Of a stretch of 64,000 bases of DNA, positions 25,201 to 37,200 are shown piece after piece. Positions within the stretch are counted from its first letter, which is position 1. The number at the start of each line of letters is the position of its first letter. Made by a program: the position numbers and the translations under genes. Source of the stretch: Solen grandis (taxonomy: Eukaryota > Mollusca > Bivalvia > Adapedonta > Solenidae); contig CM037783.1 in NCBI GenBank assembly GCA_021229015.1, positions 54,797,311 to 54,861,310 on the forward strand, given 5' to 3'. Under the pieces are notes generated by a model. That model was given only the letters and a program-made list of their open reading frames with translations, did no database searches and was not told where the DNA came from.

Positions 25201-28200
25201 CATGAAACTTGCTCAAAATGTTTGTTTCTATAAAATAATGTGGGGCCAAAAAGTAGATCATGATGTCAAATCTTAGAGAAACCTTGAAAACCCTTGTAAA
25301 TGCTCTAGAAGCCACGTTTTTGGCCCAATATTCATAAAACTGTCAGAATGTTTGGTTTGAAGTTGGGTCATGTGGGGTCAAAAAGTAGGTCAATATGAAA
25401 AATGCAACATATGTTGCTCATTTGTAATCAGGTGAGCGATTCAGAACCATCATGGCCCTCGTGTTTTTTGTCCTAGGTATCTTTCATTGATGTTTTGCAG
25501 TTTTCGGGATGTGGCCTGGAAGGATGATCCTTTTAAAATGAGAGAGTCGTCTGCTCCACCAAGTATAATTAATCCGTTTGTTACTTAGAACAAACTGATA
25601 TTTAGTAATATATAAAATAAATGATGATTCTGATAAAGGTAGGTTAGCCTTATACCGGAAGTTATACTCGTTAATGGACCAGCTAGCGTGACAGGAGTAA
25701 TCGTTTGTTACTTACTTGGTTGTAACAAAAACATTATTAATATGAAATGGAGGATAAGTGCTGTAGCTTCATCTGTATCAATTACGTAATTCAACTTAAT
25801 ATGTTAACATTAATTTAGAAAAAGAAAACTGGGTGAAAACACATTATGCATTTCTATTTTTATTAAGTGTTTTTTTTTCTGCATAGAAATATATATACAT
25901 GTAATAAACTGTATCATATTGAGTAGATATATACATGTAGTAAACAGTATTATATTGAATACATTTGTATAACTATAGTTTTAAATCAAAAGGCCAAATT
26001 TTGGTAAGAGTAATCTTACATTCTGATATTCTTTTAACAATATTTCCTACTTTTTCTTTAATGCTTTAGGTGAAGATAAATCTTTTATGCTGATGGATCA
26101 TGAACAGTTCGGATTGTATATTGAGAAAAACTTTGGAGCAAAATGGAAACCGTTTCGCAAAGGATTTGCAGAAGCTGTACGTAATGAATGGTTAGAACCA
26201 GAAACATTTATGACAATGACAACCGACGAAATTAAAATCGTTTTAAGTAAGTACATTGAAACTATTCCTTATGGATTTATTCTTGCCTTACAAAAACTTC
26301 AAAAAGAAATCAGGAATGGCATTGACAAAACCGTCGGTGATGCTGCTTGCACACTCCGAAAATTTGACACCCCTACTGGGAATTGCATATATCAGGCAGG
26401 AAATGTGTTAGTAGCAAGAGGAAACCTTTTGGTTCCAACTCACCGTTTTGTGTCCATGCAAGAAAAGGATGGACATATGAAAGATTTCATTGTGAAAGAA
26501 GTAATTCGTTTTGCTGTAGGTTGTATAAATGCTGCAAAAAATGGAACAATACACTTTGGCATTGCGGAGAATGAAAATGGCGGAACTATTCATGGAATTT
26601 CAAAGCAAGATAATTTCAGCGAAGATTTCCTGAATACTGAAATATTAAAAGGATTCGATAATTGTTTCTGTTCTGAAGAGGCAGTGTTTGCAAAGAGATG
26701 CGTTCGCCCTATTCAAATGATTCCAACTACTGAAAAACTGTTTGTTTTGGAAGTTGATATTGTGGCTTTCTCAGAATACTTAAAGCCAAATCTTGTGATA
26801 ATAAATTTCCCGCCAAAAGGGAAACAGTCGTTAGTTTGTGTTTATTATAACAACGATCATCTAATAACAACGGGCGATTTAAATGGGGATGAACAATGCG
26901 AACTTAACAATTTAAAATCAAAAGTTGTATCGGAGAGAAGAAATCTGGAAACAGAAGTTTCTTTGCAAATGTCTTCGGAAAAAAAACTTGGGAAAAAATT
27001 GGCCGCGCTTCTTACAAAAGAAAATAAGTATGTTACAGATGAATTTTTACCTGTAATATGTATTGGAAATTTATCTGGCCTACCACTCGAAGAACAGCAT
27101 AGAAAAGATATTGATTTGAGTCGCGCATTGTTATCTTGTAGATATGTTTTCGACTTTGATTCTAGTGTATTAATGAGGAATAGTGTTGAAATGGAAAAAT
27201 CTTCTTTCCATATCGTCATGGTGAATGAATCTTCAATGAAAGGAGATTTTGATACGAACGAAAAAATGTGGATATACTGCAATGGGAATAAAGAATTATC
27301 ATGTGATGCTATGAACTCAAAAGACTGGTGTAGAGATAGACACGGAAAAGTAAAAAAAATACTTGATGATTGTCGGAATCATATTCCTGAGAATAGGGCC
27401 TGTTTTATATTCATGATATTTGAGGAATTGAAAGAAGACGACCCAGTATATGAGATTGCTCGTGAATGCCTGTTATATACATTTAAAAATGAATGTATCA
27501 TTTTAGCGGAAAATGACACATATGTAAAAACATTGAAACAGATAGTTGCAAGACGTTTTGGAGATAACTGCGCAAACAAGTACTTTTTCACAAATCTGAA
27601 ATGGCCAGATATTTCAAAAATTGTAAATTCTGTTTTTAAAAAGGAAAGTGAACGAGTTTATAAACTTCCTAATTCCAATGGCCACTACGATGAAATGACA
27701 GCTTATGAAAAAGATACGCTCAAATTAGATAATATTGACATTTTGAGTGGCGAAATGTGCATTTGGGAACATGAGAATATGACAAGAGAGGACATACAGA
27801 ACAACCAATCAGAGTCCCAGAATTACTTTTATAGAGGTAACCAGGTTTCATGGTGGAATTTTTATTTTGAATCTCATGTTGGAAAACGTGATTTGTTTGA
27901 TACCTATAAAAAGAAAGTCAAGTCACTGTTAACCGAGGACAGTGATAAATTGAATGAAGTTTTTATCATAAGACATCATACAGGTGCTGGAGGCACTACA
28001 GTTGGACGACATCTTTTATGGCATTTTAGTCAGTTTCATCAAGAACCAGAGGATAAGTACCGATGTTGTGTTGTGGAAAGTGTGACAGACGATACAGCAA
28101 ATCAAATAGAAAGGTTCAGAAACTTTAAAGATCGCGATGCAAAGCCAGTAATAGTGTTAGTTGATAACATAAAAGATGACGATTTGGAATTGTTGATTTC

Positions 28201-31200
28201 TGGTTTGAAAAAAGTATCCTACCTGAAGGGTGTTCCTGGGAAACTGTTCAGCGTCATTATCCAACTGTGCAGAACACCCATTTCGGCGGCTTGCAATGAA
28301 AAAAATACAAATGTTCTGAAACATAAACTTTCTCAAAAGGAAAAAATGTGGTTTGAAGAAAAGTATGCACATCTTGAGAAGACGGATGGAGTGATCGTAG
28401 ATACATTAATAGCATTCAATGTAATGCGGCATTCATTTGCCCCAGAATTTATGGAAAAAATAGCTCAGGACATACTTAAGGATACCACGGCAATGGACCT
28501 ATGTGTCCTGAAGTGCTTGTCTTTAATAAGCTCTTACAATATTGATGATCCTGTACCAGTGAGCATCTTTGATGACAGTATCTTCGGAGGGTTTTTCGAA
28601 ACACACAAGAATTTGCGCTTTGGAGTTATGAAAATGATGAGAGAGAGACAAGAAATGAATCAAAAGGGACAAAACATATTAAATATAGCCATGTCAAACG
28701 CTTTGAATTTACTTGTTACAAAGCGAAAATCGCCTGATTCCTACATTGACGGAATTTCAATAATATCACAACCACTAGCACGAAAAATATTGGATCATAT
28801 CTTGAACAGAGAAAAAATGCTGATCAAAGAAATGGTTTATTATGTACTGAAACTCGTTGAAAAGCATGCACAAATGCTAAACCCACAGTCCAAAAAATTT
28901 GTCAGGATTGTTTGTAGTTTGTTTAAGATAAGGCAGGTAATCGAAAGTGAAAAGGGGGATAAGAAAACAAAGTTCTCTGATTTAGTGCAAGAAATGGCTA
29001 ATGCGAAGCAAGAGGAAATCATGATTCACACAAAGATGTTGTTGAAGCAATACAAAGATGTTTTGACATAACCAAAGACGCAATGGTTGGGCAACAGCTT
29101 GCACGGTATTATATTCACATACATAAATTTGAAGATGCTGAATCGGCTATAGAATTGTCAATTCGACAAAGACCTCAAAGCTCTTATCTCTTAGATACCT
29201 ACGGTCAGATATTCAAAACACAACTTGAATTCGAGTTGGATGAAATTTCAAAAAGAGATCATGATAAAATAGAGAGTGCTGAAGTAGAACGTCTTGTAGG
29301 TTTAGCAGTTAAAGCTGTTAAAACGTTTATTGCTGGGCAAAAGGTAGCAAAGTTAGAGGAAAGTGAATTGAACTTAAGTTGTTTTCATATGGAACTGAAA
29401 ACAATTTTCTTCATCCTTGAAAAACTCGAAAACAAATTATACTGTTTTGAAAACCGTCGAGATTTTTCAAGATTTCTTTTGGACAAAACAGACATGAACA
29501 ATTCACTTAAGCTATTTCAAAAAGGAAGCGATATCCAGATACACATGGAAGAAACCTTACGATTTCTGGAGGAAAATGATTATCAGGTTAAAAAAAGTAT
29601 GTTCGTTATCTATAAGGATAATGATGTTTTACTTTTAAATTTTAGAGAAAGATATGAACTTGTATATGGTGATCCATCGGAAAACTATCGGTTCCAATTC
29701 AGCTTAGGTCTAAAACCACTAATGAATGCACATGTAGAAAATGAGACGCTTCTTATGAAGCGAGTAAATGTAGCTGAAGACAATATTGAAAGGAAAGGAT
29801 ACACACATGCTGACTTCAGAGATTTACTGGTATTATTGGGATATAAAATAATACTCATGTCCTCATTAGGAGAGGAAAAGTATTATGATTATCAAAAGCT
29901 ACTTAATCTAAGTACAGTATTGCTCGATTCCCAAAGAAAAAGAATAGAGAGACATGGAAGACCTTATTTAGAGGGATTTCTCTATCATGCTATTTTACAC
30001 TGGCCTTTATCAACAAGAACTGAAAGTCATAATTTATGTGCACCAAAGACATTTTGTAACATCCTAGAGGAATGGAGCGAAGCTTATGATCAAAATCAAT
30101 TTATTCATTGTAAAGACGCAAAAAGGAAAAACAAACCAAAGCATTTTCTTGCTTTAGGTACCGGAGAACCAGGTAAAGACATTGTTGATTTAGAAGCTGT
30201 TAGAAAAGTCTGGAGGCAAACCAAAAAAGAAAAAGAAGGTCGTAGCAGACAAGCTGTATTCAGCGACTACTTTTGGACGGATCCGTCTGTCCGAGGATAC
30301 CTACTAAGACTTGAAGGTGTTGTTGATGATTCTGGACATTGTATCAAATACAAGGTATGTGTAATAGCTATTTCCCCCAATGTAACCTTTACCCAGGCGT
30401 TAGAATTTTCGCGTTAAACATATGTATTTTTATTGAAATTACAAATTCCGTTTCTACATACCGAGCAGTGATATTTCTGAATTTTGTGATTTTTTTATCT
30501 CTGAGGTCAATCACTTTTGTTTCTTTATCAATCATTAAAAAAAGACGATGTAATTTTACTGTTATTTCAGAATTGTATTTTTTTTTTTCATAATCAGGCT
30601 TGTTATAGAAGTGGGACCCACGTTTTCAAAATAAATACGTACTATCCATGCCATGCGTTTGTCAACCGACCCGTCACCTTTATTTTGGGATTTTCGTGGA
30701 AAGGACCTGTTGCTTTTGACGTTGAAGAGAAAAGTATGTATGTTTTCCACGATTCACTTTAAATCGACCTTCATACCTAATGTACATTGTTCAGAAATAC
30801 AAAATATTTTCTCTTCATTCTCATTAACTAAAAACCCGAAAACCCTGATAATGGCCCCTATCACAACTTTTTTATATTATTTAAATTATAAAAACACTGT
30901 ATAATTCTGTGATATTTGTGGTAGGGAAGGAAACACATTCGATACCAGATCATGTCGACGGTGAAAACTCGCAACCTGAAGATAATGAGGAAAGCAAAGG
31001 AAAATCTAGTGGTTTGGAATGTTCCCTTTATTTTTATTATCCCCGAACTTAAAGAATATGACTTATTGTTCATTATGTTCCGACTTATTAGTCCCCACCG
31101 GTAAAACCGGTTGGGGACTATAGGTTTGCGTACGTCCGTCCGTCCCGCTTTCGTGTCCGCTCCATAACTAAAACATTTATGGACAGATTTCAATAAAACT

Positions 31201-34200
31201 ACACAGACGTATTCCTCATTACCCAAGGGTGTGTAGCGTGCATCAACTATATCCACCCTTGAAAGATCAAAGTCAAATGAGTTGCTAGAAATTCTCATTT
31301 ATATTTATAGGATATATCTTTTGTGTTCATTGGCTATATTTTCGTTTCCGCTCTATGACCTCCATATCTATTACATTTCGTAAAACTTAACAGAAGTGTT
31401 TGTCATAACACAAAGGTGTGTTGCGCGTATCAACCATATGTGTCCTTGAAAGGTCAAGGTCTTTTGAGTTCTTAGCAATTCTCATTGGTATTTATAGGCT
31501 ACATCTTTGTTTCTGCTCAATAACTTCAGTATCAGTGGATGGATTTTCATAAAACTTTACAAAAGTGTCATAACATAAAGATATGTTAATGCAACAACTA
31601 TTAGCACACTGAAAGGTCAAGGTCTCAGGAGTTGCTAGAAATTGTCTTTGGTATTCGTACATAGACTTCATTTTCATGTCTGCTTCATAACTTCCATGTT
31701 TAAATTTTCATAAAACTTTACAGAAGTATTTGGTTTGACACATAGACGTGTCCTGTGCATTAACCATATGTGCGCTTGAAAGGTCAAAGAGTTGTTTGTT
31801 TCTTGGGTTTAACGTCCCACCGACAGTATTTCAGTCATTTTGAGACGATGTCTACTTGAGACAGATAGAGTGCTGCCACAATGCAATATTACGCCGTAGA
31901 CATGTGGCATGATACCACACCCAGTCACATTATACTGGCAACGGGCCAACCAGTCCTGCAACTAGCTTATATGCTGAGCGCCAACCAAGGGCGCTTTAAC
32001 AGTACCATTTTTTACCACTATGGTATGTCGCTGCCGGGGATAGAACCCACATTCTCCCGATTCCGGGGCGGACGCTCTAATCACTCGGTCACCGAGACCA
32101 GTTCAAAGAGTTCTTAGAAGTAGTTAGAAGTTGTCTTTGGTGTTCATTGGCAACATGTTCGTGTCTGCTTTAAAACTTCTATGTCTATTAATGTATTTTT
32201 TTCATTAAACATAACAAACTTGTTTAATGCGTTGGTACAACAACCAAAAGTTATTTTGAAATGTCAAGGTCTCAGGAGTCTCAGGGGATCATTACCAGGT
32301 TTTTGTTCCTATCTGGCACAAATTCTTCATGGGGTTTATACTGACAAAGCTTTGTTTATATAGGGGATATGTATTGTTTTTGTCAGAGTTGTCTATCACA
32401 CTAATTCGAAAAGGACAAAAGCTATTAATTTGAAACTTCACAGGTGGATATATCGCTCAGAGGAAAAGTGTCTTGCACAAGAACCGTAACTCTGCACATC
32501 ATTTACATTATATTTTCGAATTATTGCGCTTTTTATTCCCCGCATCGATCAATCGGGGATATATTTTTCATACCCCCGCAAACGAAGTTTGAAGGGGGTA
32601 TACTTGATTCAGCCTGTCAGTTGCCCGGTCGATCGGGCATGCAGTCTGTCTGCAAATTCTTGTCCGGTGAACTCCTTCTTCACTTTCAGTCCAGTTCAAC
32701 TGATACTTAGCATAAATATTCATCAGGAGCAGTAGATGTGCCGGACACAAATTCCATGTGTGTTTGCGCAACGATTACGTAGTTATTGTCCCTTCATCAA
32801 CTTGAAAAGTCTTGTCCGATGAACTTCTCCTTCACTTTAAGTCCGATTCACCTGATACTTGGCATAGATATTCATCAAGAGAATTAGATGTGCAAGACAC
32901 AAATATTACGTGCGTTCGCGCAAGGATTACAAAATCATTGCCCCTTATATCTTGTGACGCTAACTTCTACATTTCTTAACCGATTCGGTTCAAATTTTGT
33001 GTGTGCATTGATAATCAGGTGGAGAGGGTGTGTCATAAATTTCATTTGAGTTGTCTTAAGGATGGCTGTTTTTGCCCTGGTCCCTTTTAAGCTCACCTGA
33101 GAACTTGAGCTCAGGGTGAACTTTTGTGACCGCTTTATTACCGTCGTGCGTCGTCCGTCGTCTGTCGTCCGTCGTCAACAACTGTTTGTGAACACTCTAG
33201 AGGCCACAGTTTTGGCCCAATCTTCATGAACTTTGGTCAAGATGTTTGTCTACATGATATCTTGGATAAGTTTGAAATTGGGTTATGTGGGTCAAAAACT
33301 AGGTCACCAGGTCAAATCTTAGCAAAAACCTTGTGTACACTCTAGATGCCACAGTTTAAGCCCAATCTTCATAAAATTTGGTCAGGATGTTTCCCTACAT
33401 GATATCATAGAAACGATCGAAATTTGGTCATATGGGTCAAGAACTAGGTCAAAAAGTCAATTCTTAGAAAAGCCTTGTGAACACTCTAGAGGCCACAGTC
33501 TTAGCCCAATCTTAATAAAATTTGGTCATGATGTTTGCCTACATGATATCTTTGAGTTTGAAACGGGTCATGTGGGATCAAAAACTATGTCACCAGGTCA
33601 AATCTTTGAAAAAACTTGTGAACACTCTAGAGGCCACAGTTTTAGCCTAACCTTAATGTAACTTGTTCAGAATGTTTGTTTACATCAAATCTCGGATGAA
33701 TTCAAAACTGGGCCACATGGGGTGAAAAAGTAGGTCACCAGGGCAAATTTTAGAAAATCTTGTGAACACTCTAGTGGCCTACAATTTTGTTCCAGTCTTC
33801 ATTAAACTTGATAAGAATGATGACTGCTTGAATTCCTAGTTGAGTGCAAATTCAGGTAGGATCAAAATTTAGGTCAGTTAGTCAAATATGAGAAAAACAC
33901 TTTAGATGCAACATTTTTGTCATCATACCTAACACAGCAATCTTACTCAGGTAAGCGATACAGGACCATTTTTGACCTCTTGTTTTAATCATTTCCCTTC
34001 TGTTACCTTTTATTAACTGTTTTTCTTGTCCGGAACATTACTCGAATATTATACAATGTATTGACTTGAAACCTAAAATATTGACTGATGGCAAACAGGA
34101 GAAGTGCAGTATTCAAAAACTGTAATAATGCCTGGTCCAATTTTTTTAATTATTTCCCCTTGTTTATTTTTTTTTCTTGTTCGGAACATAACTCGAAAAT

Positions 34201-37200
34201 TATACAAGGTATTGACTTGAAACTTAAAATGTAAACAGATGATGACTAGGAAACTGTCTCTTTACCTTGTCACATTTTTAGCTCACCTGAGCACAAAGTG
34301 CTCAAGGTGAGCTTTTGTGATCTCCCGTTGTCCGTCGTCCATCGTCCGTGCGTCAGTGCGTCCGTGCGTGCGTCCGTCGTCAACTTTTCGTTCAAACGAC
34401 TTCTCCTCCTAAACCACTGGATGGATTTTGACCAAACTTCACAGGAATCATCCTTATCATGACCTCTATCAAAGTTGTTCAAATTATTTTGATTGGTTGA
34501 ATAAGTAGGTCACAGGAGCTAAAAATAGATTTTTAAAATGCAATCTTAGAAAATCTTCTCCTGCAAAACTGTAAGGCCTAGAGTTTTAATAATTGGTATG
34601 TAGAATTGTCTTATGAACATCTACAAAAGTTGTTCAGATCATGACCCTGGGGTCAAAATTGGCCCCGCCCCAGGGGTCATTTTATTTTTCATAGGTTTAT
34701 ATAGTGAAAAACTTTAAAAATCTTCTCCTATGAAACCATAAGGCCTAGAGCTAAGATATTTATTATGTAGCATGATCTAATGGTTCATTACCAAGATTGT
34801 TCAAATCATAGCCCTATGGTGATAAATGACCCCGCACCAGGGGTTACTTGTTTTACATAAAGTTATATAGGAAAATCTTAAAAATCTTCTTTTATGAATC
34901 CATAAGGCCTAGAGCTTAGATAATTAGCTCACCTGAGCACAACGTGCTCATGGTGAGATTTTATGATTGCCTTTTGTCCGGCGTCTGTCGTCCGTCCATC
35001 TGTCCGTGCGTGCGTGCGTCTTGCGTCAACTTTTTTCATTAAACAACATCTCCTCCTAATCCGCTGAAGGGATTTTGACAAAATTTCACAGGAATCATCC
35101 TTATGATGTCCTCTAACAAAATTGTACAAATTATTATGATTGGTTGAAAAAGTAGGTCACAGGAGCTAAAAATAGATTTTAAAATGCAATCTTAGAAAAT
35201 CTTCTCCTGCAAAACTGTAAGGCCTCTACAGCATGTAGAATTGTCTTATAAACCTTTACAAAAATTGTTCAAATCATGGCCCTAGGGTCAAAATTTGCCC
35301 TGCCCAAGTGGTCATTTTATTTTACAAAGGCTTATATAGGGAAAAACTAGAAAAATCTTCTTATCAGACACCACATGGCCTAGAGCTTACATATAAGGCT
35401 TGTACCATTGTCTAGTGGATCTCTACCAAAGTTGTTCAAATCATGGCCCTTGGGTCCAAATTGGGTCCGCCCCAGGTGTCACTTGATTTTACATTGGCTT
35501 ATATAGAGGAAGAAAGGAAAATCTTCTTCTCAGAAACCACAAGGTCAAGAGTTAAGATATTTAGTGTGTAGCATTGTTTAGTACATCTCTATGAAGTTGT
35601 TTTTTTTCAAATCATGGCCCTGTGTCAAAATTGGTCCCACTTTAAGTATGTTCATATTATAAACCATTGAAAGCAATATTTCTCAGGTGAGCGATTAAGG
35701 GCCATCATGGCCCTCTTGTTAGCACACCTGAGAACATAGTGCTCATGTGAGCTTTTAGGATCAATGGCTGTCCGGCGTCCGTTGTCAGTCGTCAACAACT
35801 TTTAATTGGCATCTCCTCCGAAACCACTGGGCCAAATTTGATGAAAATTGCCTGTGATGTTTCTTGCATGAAGCTCTACCAAAGTTGTTCAATGGTTCCG
35901 GACCATTGCATATCTGGGTCACAGGAGCTAAAGATAGATTTTAAAAGTGAAATCTTTAAAAATCTTCTCCAAAACTGCAAGGCCTAGGGCTTAGATATTT
36001 GGTCTTTGGCATTGCCTGATGGACCATTACTAGTTTTTTCAAATCATGACCCTGGGGTCGAATTTGGTACCACCCCAGGGGTCACTTGATTTTACATAGA
36101 CTTACATATGAAAAACTAGAAAAATCTTCTTGTCAGAAACCACTAGGCCTGGAGTTTAGATATTTGGTGTGTAAGATGGCCTAGTAGACATCAGTCAAGT
36201 TTGTTCAAACCATGGCCCTGGGTTCAAATTTACCACGCCCCAGGGGTTCCTTGATTTTACATAGACTTATTTAAGAAAAAAAAACTAGAAAAAATCAGAA
36301 ACCACAAGGCTTTGAGTTTATATATTTGGTGAGAAACATGGCCTAGTGAACATCTACCAATTTTGATCAAATCGTGGCCCTCGGGTCAAAATTGGCTCCG
36401 TCCTAGGGATCACTTGATTTTATATAGACTTGTTAGGGCAATGTCCTTCAAATTTTGAATGGCAGGTAGTTTTTGTGTTAAATTTAGATGATCTTGCTTT
36501 ACTTCTGCATAGATTATGTATTCACTATGACTTGTAATACAATAATTGGCAATGAGGGCAATGTTTCTCAGGTGAGAGTATAAGAATCCACCATGAGTAT
36601 TCATGTAGGATAGGGATATCTCACCCGAGGGTCAGAAATTTCAGGCAGGGACGAGGCTCTGCCGAGTCCCTGCCTGAAATTTCTGATCCCGAGGGTGAGA
36701 TATCCCAATCCTTCATGAATTTACGAATGATGGATTTTTAGCTCACCTGAGCACAACGTGCTCATGGTGAGCTTTTGTGATCGCCTTTTGTCCGTCGTCC
36801 GTCGTCCGTGCGTGCGTGCGTGCGTGCGTGCGTCGTCAACAATTTCTTTAAACAACATCTCCTTCTAAACTACTCACTGGATTTTAATAAAACTTCACAG
36901 GAATGTTCATTATGGGGCCCTTTTCCAAAGTTGTTAAAATTATTTTGATTGGTCAAAAATCTAGGTGACAGGAGCTAAAAATAGATTTTAAAAATGAAAA
37001 TTTTAAAAATCTTCTTCTCCGAAACCACAAGGCCTAGCCTTTTGATTTTTGGTATGTAGCATGATCTTATGACTCTCTACCAAGATTGTTCAAATTATGA
37101 TCCTGGGGTCAAAATTGGCCCCGCCCCAGGGGTCACCTGATTTAACATAGGCTAATATAGGAAAAACTTGAAAAATCTTCTTCTCGAAACCACAAGACCT

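Noticed and set aside
29020..29045. Programmed -1 frameshift signal
   Set aside because: No slippery heptamer or clear downstream pseudoknot; a sequencing or mutational base loss is simpler.
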